Translations under genes and position numbers: made by a program
Notes under the pieces: model-generated
Seen by the model: only the letters and a program-made list of their open reading frames with translations
Database searches by the model: none
Told to the model about the DNA's origin: nothing
Assembly (NCBI GenBank): GCA_037953625.1
Contig: CM075655.1
Location: 13,720,001 to 13,784,000, forward strand
DNA length: 64,000 bases
Direction: 5' to 3'
Origin: Crotalaria pallida
Taxonomy: Eukaryota > Streptophyta > Magnoliopsida > Fabales > Fabaceae
Shown: positions 24,481 through 36,800 of the stretch, one piece after another
How the letters are laid out: every line of letters starts with the position of its first letter
Position numbering within the stretch: position 1 is the first letter of the stretch

Positions 24481-25186
24481 TGGTATCCATATTTTCTAAA
24501 CATCATTTGTTCTTCTATCTTTCAAAACTCCCACTAATTTCTCCTAGGCCGTCCTTGTGACCATGGTTTTATATGGAATGAGTTTGAGGTCAATGATATA
24601 TAAACATATGTTGGAACTTTCAAACTTTGATGATATCATACATTACTACTTGCTACCAGATTCATGTTTATATTTTTGCTTCATGAGATGGCGTTTGACA
24701 CCCCCTTTCAAGTAATAATTGCATAGCAATTAGTTGCTGCTATAATGGGTCAGTTTTCGTCACCCCCTTCACTATGTCCTCTTTATCAAAATCAAATGTT
24801 TAGTAAATAATAAGTATGTAGGAAGGACCCCGAAAGGAGTTCGTATGTGAGGTAGTCACGAGCTCTCATAGAATGTGTACAAATGAAATGTCTTTTTCAT
24901 GTAACTTGAAAATACAAAAAAATATTCCTTTGGACATTGGATAAGTTAGTTAACAACTTTTAGTGGGCTCCCACCTTCCTTCTTTTACATTCATTACTAA
25001 TTACTGATAAAAAATTGGAAGCCTGCCACTGAACTGAGATAGTTCACCACAGATATTTTGCTATGACTTGCAGGCCTCTGCTTGTTGATTAGTTCTTCCT
25101 CTTTCTAAACTTTTCTTTTCTTGCTCATTTTATTGCACCAAAAAATGTGGTTGTTTCTCTTATGTATGGTTTCCAAAGTAGCAGTG
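24481..25186. other. Intergenic space between convergent DCP5 and DUF1218 genes
   Basis: Holds the 3' UTRs of both genes. No separate gene seen. Confidence 0.6.
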
Positions 25187-26351
25187 TTACCCTATTTGTG
25201 TGTGTATTTTCTTATCCTCATTTGCTTTGATACTTTTTATTGTTGAGAATACTGAACAATTTACAGAGCCTACTGTAACTAGGACCAATATGGCCGAACC
25301 AGCGAAAGTTCCCCTTTTGACTAGGTAGCACTCACCATTCAGCCACCCTACCCCATAAGGTTGCCTTCTGCTCATGCTTGTGGCTGCTGTCAATATAATA
25401 ACTGAAACTCCAAAGCTTAGCCTGCCAAAAATGATCGATTTTGACACTTGTATAATCTGGACTACAACTAAATTTATGACAGTGAGTATTATGATATTAT
25501 GTGTTTTGAGGTAGATTAAAGAGAAGTATTAAAATTAGTCTATAGTCTAATGTTTTATCCCCATGTGGGTTGTGTGAAAAATATTGGAAGTTATAATGTA
25601 TACTTCATTTTTAAAAGTGAGTCTTTACTTTATAGTCTAATGTTATCCTACCATAATGACAGGACACATGGCCCACAGTTTCCCAAACTCATTTTGCTTT
25701 CCACTATCGAGTCGAAGAAAATTCAAGTTGACAACTAGATTGGTTAGTGGAGTGTCCACTTTTGCTAACTTGATTGCAGAAATCAAATTTTTTTTTAGAG
25801 CGTCTCAACAGGAAAATGATGCTCAAATACGAGCCAATAATAATAACAACTCAATGTATGCTATGTTTTCTCAATCTGTAATTGTTGAAAATGAAGTAAC
25901 AAATAACAACATACTATGTGCCAAAAAGAAATTGCTAACCTACCAGGATATCAAAAACAGAACCTTTGCAGCAGCTGATGTCTTATAATTGTTGTTCCTT
26001 TTCTTTCTTGAACAACTCTTGAATAATATAGAATTCCCAGTGATCTGGGCAAAAATCAAACTAACCAAAGCTGCAATACCTAATCCAAATGCCGGGCTTG
26101 ATGGGGAACTACACAATTTTCCATTCCATCTAAGATCCTTCTCCTGAAAGAAAAAAATAAAAAAGGTCATAGTAAAAACTCTCCTAACTGAAGGGCTTAC
26201 AAATTCAAGTTATTAAATAAATGACATTCAGCGCTACCTTATTCCTCTTAATCTCCGCGGCTATACACAAGATGGAGGAAACTAAGCCGAGGGAGAGGGA
26301 AATGATGATTAAGAAGTTCAGTGTCAATTTGCATTTTGGAGGACTTCCCAT
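25187..26351 (-). CDS. DUF1218 four-helix membrane protein
   Basis: Three exons on the minus strand: 26351-26238, 26143-25944, 25421-25187, with GT/AG borders. The joined frame is continuous (residue 105 Trp is split by intron 2) and gives 182 residues, the usual DUF1218 length. It has an N-terminal hydrophobic segment (about 11-31), a second helix (about 57-75), a basic loop (CSRKKRNNNYK), a third helix (about 97-117), the family signature YGVGWLNGECYLVKRGTFAG (127-146) and a fourth helix (about 144-163). DUF1218 proteins (VCC/DEAL, MODIFYING WALL LIGNIN groups) are plant-specific membrane proteins tied to vascular and leaf patterning or lignin. Which subgroup this is cannot be told here. 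It converges on DCP5. Confidence 0.88.
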
Positions 26352-27072
26352 GATGGGGTGGTTGTTTGTACGAAGAGACATTTTGAGAGGAAAGAATTGG
26401 AACAAGTCTTGGAAGACTCTCAAGGAACAGATAGATAGCTTGGTAATCTGAAAGTGTTGGCCATCCTAGTCTTCCTTGAGTTCTTTCCTTCGTGGTGGTG
26501 GCTGAGACTTCCTTCCAAATGAGTCTAATTGTATGTGAACTGTTTTTGGAAAAGTCAGTGTTTGTACCCAAATTTTACGTATCCATTGGAGCTGGTCAAC
26601 TTCTATGTCCATCCTAGAAAGTAGATAGTGAACCCCCCAAAACGGTGATAAAAGCTAATATTCATTTTAATTATCATATATACGTCACTTATATACTAGA
26701 GGGAACGTTACTTTTAGAAGTTAAGGAATCCTACCTCGTCTGATAGTCTGATATAATAATCCCAATTAGGTGAAATAGGGTATAATATGGATGGTATATC
26801 CGTGTGTGTGTGTGTATAGTATATTAACTAGTTTCAGTTATGCCATTTCATTTTTCATATAATTCTGTCTGCTGACTACTATTTGGAAGTCAATTTAATT
26901 TTCTAACGGCAGAAAAATATTCCGAGGTTATCATTATTTTGAATGGTCAACTTTGGATAACCCCTACGCTAACGCATAGGCAGAGCATAGAACAAAAGAA
27001 TTGTAGTTCCATATGCAAGATCTATTTTGTCTCAGAAATTCTCGAGTATAGGCGTTCTTATATATAAATATT
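26352..27072. other. Intergenic, upstream of DUF1218 gene
   Basis: Promoter side of the DUF1218 gene. A short (GT)n run lies at 26802-26815. No further feature supported. Confidence 0.5.
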
Positions 27073-27490
27073 TTAAATTTAAATTTAAGGCTTAAATAAT
27101 TAAATGGTCCCCGTAAATATTCACATCTTTGAAATTAGTCCATACACTTGTTCTTTTTGGATTCTGGTTCCTTCTTTTATATTTCGCTTTCGTTTTGGTA
27201 TCTGATAGCAAATATGGATGGAAACACTATTTTAACATTCCACTTTGGTCTCTACTTTTACATTCTGTTTTAGTTTTTGTCCCTATTTTTATATTTTGTT
27301 TTGGTTTTGGTCCTTACTTTAATTTTTTTCATTAGGCTACTTAAGTATTTTTTATCCATATTAGCCACTACTAACTAAAACCAAAACAAAATGTAAAAGT
27401 AAAAACCAAAACCCAAAAAAGAATTTGTAGGGATTAATTTCAAAAACATCAATATTTATAAGAACCATTTTGGTATTTAAACTTAAATTT
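27073..27490. mobile_element. Foldback element
   Basis: Left arm (taaatttaaatttaaggc ... atggtcc ... gaaattagtcc) is the diverged inverse of the right arm (gggattaatttcaaaaac ... aaccattttgg ... cttaaattta). The inside repeats ttttggttttggtcc words. No clear target duplication seen. Confidence 0.55.
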
Positions 27491-28238
27491 AATTTTTATA
27501 TCTTTACAATTTTAATATGTTATCTGTGTAAAATTTGAGTGATGCTATTATTTTTCCTAACAAGAATGGGTATATTTACTCTCTTTGTACTTCACAAAGT
27601 AGTAGCCTCATGCCCTCATGTACTATGCCGTCCTTTTTTTAGTCCCTAAAAAAAGTTGACTCAAGCATGTACTACACCTTAATCTTGTAACCCCTTTTGC
27701 GTTCAAAAAATCGTATTGTTTCGGGGCCGTGATGTTGCTAAAAAATTTGAATTCATAACAACTAGAGTGGCTAATAGTAAAAATTTTGAATTCATTTCAA
27801 AAAATCGAATTGTTTACGGTGTTCTAGTACTGATATTTACTGTTCCTGCAATCCTGCCTGCAGATTAGAGTGGCTAGTCTGGCAAAAGTTTTCTTTTTCT
27901 GCACATAGTTAAAAATTTGTTTCATGTTTTTAACAAGCTTTAAACAGAATGTTTCTAACTGCTAGTAAGTAGTAACTGATATGATCCACAGAGACATAGA
28001 ATATTTACCAATTTTTTGGAACATTCTCAAATCTGATTCAAATCTTAACACACATTTTCTTCACCAATTTGTGCATGCCATTAGTTTTTACATAATTTCT
28101 GATATAAGATTAAAACATGTATCGAATCCGGATCTCATTTGGTTTACAGTTGATAAATTACTGAACAACACTCTTAAAATTATTGTAACTTGGATACATT
28201 CTGCTTTTTACATAACAAGCATAATAACTTAATTTTCC
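27491..28238. other. Intergenic, 3' flank of alcohol oxidase gene
   Basis: AT-rich, no gene seen. A word close to aaaaaatcgaattgtttcgg occurs twice, near 27706 and 27801. Confidence 0.5.
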
Positions 28239-30089
28239 TCACCTGGATCTTTTCCTTCTAAGAACTTGAAGAATAGATTGTGCTGTGCAATAAGCAATAG
28301 CCTGAACAGTGACCATTGGATTCACTCCCAAAGCTGTAGGGAAGACACTTGTGTCTGCAAGATAAAGGCCCTCAACTTCCCATGTCTCTCCCATCTGATT
28401 CACAACTGATTCCTTTGGATCGTTACCCATCCGACAGCTCCCCATCTGGTGCGCCGAGCATAATGGTATCGAAAGGTCTGATAAATCCCTCGAACTTTCT
28501 TCTTTGACAAATTTCTCAAATTCATGATAGCTTACATGCTTCACATTTAATTTCCTTCCCTTATTATGATGTGTGCCAATTTCTTCGGCTCCAGCAGCTG
28601 CCAGAATTCTCAGTACCTTCTCAATCCCTTTCCTTAAATTCTCTTTGTCAACATCTGTCATCTTATAACTTATGTGGTTAGGAGAGTTAACAGTTCCTGA
28701 TCCTTGATCCCTTGCCAGTGCGAACACGTGAGCCGTTCTAGAATACTTGCGCATTCGATCTTTTATATCCATTCCAGAAGTCCATGGCATTAGAACTGAG
28801 AACATACCGGGATGCAATGCTGGTGTTTGGATCATTGCACCGTATCCAGATTTGTCGAAATCCGCAACAACTGTAGACATTGCTGTCATTATCCCTCCCT
28901 GGTAGCTCTTCTTATGTTCCTCTGGCCAGAGATCGGGTGAAGGTGAGTCTGGGAAGTAGCCCCAAGCCATTGTTACTGGATGAAGATGCAAGTTTCTCCC
29001 TATGTTTGGATTCTTCAAGCCACTTCTTTTAAGCAATGCTGGAGTACTAAGTGCTCCACAGGCTACAATTGTGACCTTAGACTCCACCACACAAATCTCT
29101 TTACTTCCATTGTATTCAATTACAAAAGCCACTCCACTTGCAATCTTTCTGCCACTTCCTTTCTTTCTCTTATGTAACACTTGGATAGCCTCACAACTAG
29201 GAAGAATTGCTCCATTCCCTGATTTCACCAAGTCCACAAGCCATGTCTCTGATGTACCCTTTTTCCTTCCATCTTTACATCCCATGCAACACCAACCACA
29301 ATAATGATCCGGTGGCGCATTCCTTGGAATGTTACTCACAGGATATCCCATTTCTTGACACCCTTTTCTTAACACCGCATTGTTGAATCCTTCCTCTTCG
29401 ATCTCAGATTGCACTCCCATTTTCTCGCAAACAACATTCATCGCTTCTTCGTATAATTTACTCTCGAATAGCTCTAGCTCATGGCTATCACACCACTCCT
29501 TGCACACATGCTGAGGGGTTTTAATGCTGGCTGACCAGTTGATTGCAGACCCTCCGCCAACTGTGGAACCTGCTAGTATTAGTACAGACATGTCATCCGT
29601 TGAGAGAAAACCATTGGAGAGGTACATTTGATCCATTGTTGGTCCTTCAAGAAGGGAAAGATTGTTCCTAGCAGAGTAGCTTCCTTTCTCCAAGACCAGC
29701 ACTTTATAACCAGCTCTTGCTAGAACTCCAGCTACAACCCCACCTCCTGAACCAGAACCAACAACCACGGCATCGCATTGGATAACTAAAGATGGAGATG
29801 ACAAGTTAGAAGAAACTTTGGTCTTTCGAGGAGTGACAGTCACAGGGAATCCAAATCTTCTTAGAGTATCCGCAATGATGTCTCGCGGATAATTCAGATG
29901 TACAAGACCTTTGTGAAGAGGTCCTATAACCTCTTCAGCATCATCATTGGCATCTTCCTTTCTCTCTTTTTGTCCTTCTACTTTTGATGTTTTATGTAAG
30001 AAATGGTTCTTCAACTGTGCTTTGAACTCTGGATCAGGTCCACTGTATCCAATTGCCTTCCATGATGGGTTGTCTTTTGCTTCATCTAG
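28239..30089 (-). CDS. FAO: FAO exon 3: FAD-binding and GMC domains
   Basis: 616 codons plus stop. The acceptor ttttattttcag precedes LDEAKDNPSWKAIGYSGPDP, a conserved start of this exon in the family. It contains the dinucleotide-binding motif and both GMC catalytic residues, and it ends ...LQVLRRKRSR. Confidence 0.93.
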   Translation of the reverse strand, partial: LDEAKDNPSWKAIGYSGPDPEFKAQLKNHFLHKTSKVEGQKERKEDANDDAEEVIGPLHKGLVHLNYPRDIIADTLRRFGFPVTVTPRKTKVSSNLSSPSLVIQCDAVVVGSGSGGGVVAGVLARAGYKVLVLEKGSYSARNNLSLLEGPTMDQMYLSNGFLSTDDMSVLILAGSTVGGGSAINWSASIKTPQHVCKEWCDSHELELFESKLYEEAMNVVCEKMGVQSEIEEEGFNNAVLRKGCQEMGYPVSNIPRNAPPDHYCGWCCMGCKDGRKKGTSETWLVDLVKSGNGAILPSCEAIQVLHKRKKGSGRKIASGVAFVIEYNGSKEICVVESKVTIVACGALSTPALLKRSGLKNPNIGRNLHLHPVTMAWGYFPDSPSPDLWPEEHKKSYQGGIMTAMSTVVADFDKSGYGAMIQTPALHPGMFSVLMPWTSGMDIKDRMRKYSRTAHVFALARDQGSGTVNSPNHISYKMTDVDKENLRKGIEKVLRILAAAGAEEIGTHHNKGRKLNVKHVSYHEFEKFVKEESSRDLSDLSIPLCSAHQMGSCRMGNDPKESVVNQMGETWEVEGLYLADTSVFPTALGVNPMVTVQAIAYCTAQSILQVLRRKRSR

Positions 30090-30801
30090 CTGAAAATAAA
30101 AAGAACTGGTATGATGAGTACATGGTTCCGAATAAATCAGAAAATCATATAAATGTGATGCGTTAAACATTTTGTGGCAGCATTATGTGGTTCGTAAACA
30201 TCTTTAATTGTGCTATAGGATCATCACTAACGGACCCGAAAATTTTAAGTTGTTGGGGTGACACATAGCATTAAAAGTAGGGTAATATTAATGACTTTTT
30301 AGGAAATTCAAAAATAGAAAATCGTCATCGAAAATCTAAGTCCAACATATTTTGATTTACTATACACATTATTTCTAATACAAAATCACTTATTTTATCA
30401 TCTTAGACAATATTCTGAAAGACATTTTCAACATTTTCCTTAAATTCGAAAATAGAAAAACATCTGGCATAAGTTTATATTACCATTCTATGTGATTATT
30501 CATATTCTTAAAACATTGAATAAATAAATAAAAATCTGGTTGTTTGTATTTATAAAAATATGTGAATAAAAAAAAATAATATCAACGCAAATGCTACAAT
30601 TTTTTTTTTTGTGTACACCAACCGGTACCCGAATTTGGTTTACCCAAAATCCGACTCATCCGGTTCGACCCAACTGAGCTCGCACTAAGCAGTAGGGGTC
30701 TTCCAGCGGGGGTTGCTCCATATGCAAGGCTCGAACTCGAGATCAATTGGTTAAGAGATCAAGTGAGCTACCACTTGACCAACCCACGTTGGTCGCAAAT
30801 G

Positions 30802-30845
<44 letters not shown>

Positions 30846-33800
30846 AAAAATTAGAAGATTATGGGGCTATAGCCCCCACTATGTACTACATAGGTCCGTC
30901 CCTAAGTATCATCTTTATTTATCAAGAAAAGAATTGATCGCAAGTTTTTGTAACTTATTAGATTTGATTGGATTGATTCCATGTGACTTGGGTTTGTTAC
31001 ATAGATGAGGCAACTTCAATCAGAAAATCATTTGTGCTCTCTTTAATCAGAAAATTATTTTTCAAAGAAATAATTTAGTCCCTTACAACTTGACTATGCC
31101 ACCCCATTTTTGTTTTGGTCGTGACCTTGTTCACTAGTCAGGTAGTGAGTTAGGTTACGATAATAAAAAACAAAATTATATACTCGGGAGCAACGACCAT
31201 AGAAAAATGGTTGAGTTAATGATCATGAATTGTTTATTTTACGTTGTGCCAAAAGAGCTTAAGCAAATTCACATCTTCACGTTGGGCTCCATGGTAGGAA
31301 AATATTTTTGACTTATTAAAGTTTTTAGTCCCTGAACTTAGGTGTTCTTCTGGAATTGGTTCTTAAACTTTTTTTCGATGCTTTGAGTCCCTAAACTTTG
31401 CTCAAATTTTGAAAATGGTTCTTTCATCACTTAAGTGGTGATGATATGACTGAGGATATGTCACGTCACCTTTGCCACATCGATATGTAATGTGCCAAAT
31501 AATGCCACGTTATTTTTTTAAATTAAAAAAATTCAAATTTATTAAAAATAATCTAAATTGTATTTTTTAAAGAAAATCAAATCTTTTGATAAATTTTAAA
31601 AGAAATTATTTTTTTAATAAAAAAAAACTAATGTAGTGTCTTGTGGCTCTACGTAACACGTCACTCGACTCGTGGATATTATGAAAGTGACGTGACATGT
31701 CGTAGGCTATATCATCACTTAAGCGACGAAAGGACCATTTCCAAAAATTAAACAAAGTTCAAGGACCCAAAGAATCAGAAAAAAAAAAAGTTTAAGGACT
31801 AATTCCAAATGAGCACCTAAGTTCAAGGACTAAAAATTAATTAGGACTATTTTTATGGATATCGATAAAAGTGAAAATTTTGCTACCACACTCTTGAACA
31901 AACACAACCCACTATTTTTCTTATTTCCAAAGTTACCTTTCCTTTCTAAAAAATATCATTTCCCCATCCACTCCTCTTATTCTTCTTGTCCATTCCATTC
32001 CTCTCTCACACCTCAACCATCCATCCATCCCAATGCATGGTGTTGTTCATGACTTTTTTTTTTTTTTCCAACGCAATCTCGAAGTCACGACTCTATCTCA
32101 TGATCTTGAGAAAAGCTTATGTGAAATTTGCATTATATTTTCATCAACTATTTATAAAAGATAAAATTGTCACTTTGGTCCTCGACATTGTAAGGTAGTT
32201 TCACTTTCGTCCTTGGAATTTCAAAAATTCCTCTATAGTTCCTGACATTGTAAAATGTTATTCATATTAGTCTCTAGAAGTGATTTCGTTTAATTTCTAT
32301 TCAGTTTACAATCTCAGGGATTAAAGAAGAATTTTCGAAATCTCAAAGATGAAAATGAAACCACCTTACAATGTCGATAACCAAAATGACAATTTTGTCA
32401 TTTATAAAAACTGACGTCAAAAGCTCGACAAACAATCAGATTTTTACCACTCGAGACGGTTGTGAGCCTAACTCACAACCATACATTTGATTATTTGAAG
32501 TAGTACATCATAGGTATATATAATGCGCGATTGTGAGTCTGTCTCATGACAAAAAAATAAAAATAAAAATAAAAATCACACAAATGGTGGGTTGTCCTTG
32601 TAGATGTTCTATTGCATCAGCCTTAGAAATGCACTCTACATAACTGTAGAAGTAGAACGTACCGTGATTCCATCCATTTTATTAGTTTGAAGTTTAATTA
32701 ACACATGAACTTATAGTACGTGGTGCTAAGTATTTGGGGAATTCATGATTGATCAGGCAACCGGTATATGGAGGCTTTATTTCATATCAGAAAATGGCAA
32801 CTTAAATTAAATCCTACACTCTATAGTTTGCTTCTGGAGAATGAGATATAACGGGATTGAGACTGTAACACTTGCAAGGCAATGAAAAAATATGGCTATT
32901 GCCCTTCTTATTATACAGGTTGCGACTATAGCATCTGCGTCAAATTTTTTTTTAACCATGTTATTTGAATATTCATGAGTCAATATCTATGCCAATATTT
33001 TTCATTTTAAGTAAAAAAAAAATAAAAATAAATAAGGACTCCACCAAGAAAGAAAAAGTGTTACTTTTATTTTTTTACTCAAAATGGAAGATGTTGACAT
33101 AGATATTAGTTTTTGGATGTTCAAATAACATATTTGAATTTTTTTTGGGGTCTGTGAGACAAACTCATGAACTTGCATTATATATAGTTATGCTTTAATT
33201 TGCTTCAAATGTACGTTGTGAGTTAGACTCACGATTCTGGTGGGGTGGTCAGAATTTGGTCGTTAGTTTAACTCACCGTCCTGGCTTTTGTACATAATAT
33301 TGCTGAAAAAAAATTGGTAACAAGGCAGACCTGATCCTAATATGTTTTGGACCTCGGTACGAAATTAAGATAAGACACTTAATTTATTAAAAATTTATAA
33401 CTATTTGAAACTTTAATACAAATGTTTGAAAAAAAAATACCAATTTATATTTATATGTTTTAAATTTCAATGAATTTTCGGTAGTATTTCTCACAAAATT
33501 TATATTGATTTAACATGAATGGTTAACGGGTCAACTGGCCAAGGCCCAACAAGTTTATACTATATAAGAAAGTCATGTCATTTCCTTTATTCGTGATGCA
33601 TTGATTGTATGAGTAAAAAAAACGAATTTGATTTTGGAACTCTTCCTTTTGGATTTTTGACGCCTTTATTTCATTTATATCCAAAATACCTCCATTTTAA
33701 AAAACTATTTCCTTCATTTTCCTTCTTCTTCATATCCTCTTTCTTCTTCTCCTCCTTCTTTTCTTTCCTAAACTTCTCATTCATTTCATCATTTTTTTTC

Positions 33801-36800
33801 CTTCCCACTCACACCCATTTACTCTTAATTTTAAATAATGCCCGCATGAATTATTTACTTCTTCATAACATCCCATTTGCCTCACTTTATCTTATTCTTT
33901 TTGGTACAAAATGTGCCCTACGCCCTTGTTGAAGCGTACTGGAGCATACTAAACTTACTAGTACGATTCGATAGAGGTGTATATAAAAAAATGACTCATA
34001 CGCTCTTGGTGAAACGTATGGGCTTTTTGCCCCGTACACCAAGGCACAGGCGTACGTGTTAAATTTTTTTAAAAAACTAACATGTACTACAAGACCTCGG
34101 AGTAGGTGTAAATTTAACACATACTTCATGGCCCTGGAGTACCACGTACACCAAGACTCTGGAGTGTAAGTTCCATTGAGAATGTTTTGATAATGACAAA
34201 AGGTTTTGAACAAGCTACTAAGGTGTTGATCAAGTTTCAAGCTCAACAAGCAACAACAAATATCAAGTGAAGAAGAGAGAACAAGCTCATGAAGACTTGA
34301 AGATCTAGTTTGAGTTTTGTTATTGTTTTATCATTTGCCTCTCTAGACTTAGTCTTTTATTTGATGAGTTTGGGTAGAGTTTCTTAGAGGGTAGTGAATC
34401 TCTTTTGATTGCATGATTATATCATAATTTGAGTTTTCACTTTACCTAAAATCAATAGGTGGCTTAAAGGTTTGAAAGGAAAGGTTTAGTTTTGAGAAAA
34501 CGAGTTTCTAACAAGTTTCTACAGGGCTTAATCGATTAAGAACAAATCTAATCGATTACTAATCGATTAAGTGAAGATCTAATCGATTAAACACTGCTGT
34601 ACTGGTTTTTTAAAATACGATTTTCACTTCTCAAAATCAGTTTTTAGTGCATACAACTTTTGGGTATTCTATATAAACCTTTTCCTAACCTTTGTGATCA
34701 TTAACCATCATTTTGATATTCAGTTTTACAAGAAATCAAGCCACTCTATTCTCTCTCAATTTCAAAGATCAAAAGCTTTCTATTTTCACATTCTTTGATC
34801 AAGAACCTTTGAATCTCTTATGTTGATTTGTCATAGCTATTGAAAGAGATTCATAGGAGTGTCATTTTGTTTTCTATTGTGTTGTAATCTTTGCAAGAGG
34901 CAAGCCATCTACAACAAACAAGAAGACTTGGTGTGTCGATTATCATCAAGCAAATTTCTCATTGAAGAAGAAGAAGTCTTGGTTGTGAATCAAGCAAAGT
35001 GAAGCCTTGGTGTGTGGATTATCATCAAGCAAGTGAAGACTTGTTGTGTGGATTATCAACAAGGGGTAGAGGTTAGATTAGAGAGAAGATCAATAGGATT
35101 ACAAGGCAAGGGTGTGGAGTATCTCTTGTAGGCTATCAAGAAGGGAGTCTTGAGAGGCATTTACTTGTAATTTGAGAACTCTAATTCCTCATAGTGAAGA
35201 ATCTCTCTTGGTTGAAGAGGGGACTGGATGTAGCTTTCAAGTGGATGAAAGTGAACCAGGATAAATCACTGTGTCGTATCTCTAAACCCTTATTCTTTAC
35301 ATTCTTGTTATTCATTGTGTTCTTGGTTGAAAACCTAGAGAAAGATTGATTTTCATAATTGATTGAATTGAATCTTTAATTGTGCAAATTGATTTGGGAA
35401 AATCATTTTCATAACCTAGGTAATTAATAAGAATATAGGTGTTAATTGTTTCCGCTGAATCTCTGACCTTACGTGTTGATTGATTGATTTTCGTATTCAA
35501 TTGAAAAGTGATTTTTCAGTTTTTAACTGTCATAATCGATTATTAATCGATTAAGGCTTTTTGTGTTTTCTGATGTTAATCGATTAAATTGCAGGTTAAT
35601 CGATTAAAGGATTTTGTTAATTGATTAAGTGCTGACAAATTTGCAAAAATCATTCGTTTTGATTGTTTCGATTTGTTTCGTTCGAAAATCTTTCAAGGTT
35701 TCTTAAACACCTATTCAACCCCTCCTTCTAGGTGTTCTCCTAGGGTTCATTAGTTGTTTCAACCACCAATTGCGGTTTCCTCATGGAGTACTGGTCAAAT
35801 TGGGCAAAAAAAAGCCCATACACTTTGACAATGGGTAGTATGGGTTACTTTTTGTCTATTTTTCACATAGCCACTATCGAAGCTTATTGGTTTAATACGT
35901 GCGCTTCGACATTGGCGTATGATATATTTTATATGAAAAAAAACAAAAATGTGGATTTAAACGTATAAAGTGTGAGTAAGGATGAGTATATATGGAAGTA
36001 TGAGTGAATGAGTGTGAATGAGGAGGTGTGAGTGGGTGAGTGTGAGTAGGGAGGTGAAGTGAGAGTGAGTGGGCGTATGTAAGAAGAAGAAGAAGAAGAT
36101 AAAGAAAGAGGAGGAAGAAAAAAGAAAGAAAAAAGAAAGAAGAAGAAAAAGAAAAAGGAGGAATTTTTTTTACTCAAACATTTTGGTTGGGTATAAAAAA
36201 AATTAAGGGTATGTCAAAAACCGATTGAGAAAGTCAGAAAATCAAAAAAAAAATTCAGGGCCATTTGTGCAACAATGGGCCATATGCCTTGGCACTTGCT
36301 GCCCTCCCATTGGTTGAGCTTATAATGAGAAAGACTCACAATCAAAAGATCGTGTTTGGTAAGACAACCTTATAACTTATCTAGTAGTTTTTATCTTATT
36401 GACCGAGTCAATAAACTATTAGAGCATTTTGGTGAAAAAGAAAAATAGAAGCTTATATCTTTCAAAAAGGAAACTTATAGTTTTTTAAAGCTAGCTTTCA
36501 AAAAGCTGTGTGAAGTATCTTTTCAAAAAACAAAAGAGTTTTCAATAAATTATATCTAAATTTTATCCTTTATTTTGTTTTCTAATTATAATTATATATT
36601 TCGGTCAAGTTATCTCTTTTAAGTCAGCATAGCTAGTTTTGCCAAACAGCTCTACTTCAATAAGTTAGCTATACAATTTTAAGTTTTCAACTAAGTTCAC
36701 AGCTATCAGCTACAAGCTCACAGTTATAAGTTAGTTTTGTCAAACAGACACAAATTTTTTAAAAGATCGTGAGACAAAGTCATGACTTAAATTAACTTAA

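Noticed and set aside
27129..27335. Hydrophobic Phe/Leu-rich ORF
   Set aside because: Translation of repeated ttttggt words in a foldback element.
28980..29304. Plus-strand frames opposite FAO exon 3
   Set aside because: Shadows of the conserved minus-strand oxidase frame.
30720..30790. tRNA gene on the minus strand
   Set aside because: A- and B-box are present but the acceptor stem does not pair and SINE borders fit.
35929..36177. Minus-strand Ser/Phe-rich ORF
   Set aside because: Product of an A/G-rich low-complexity run.
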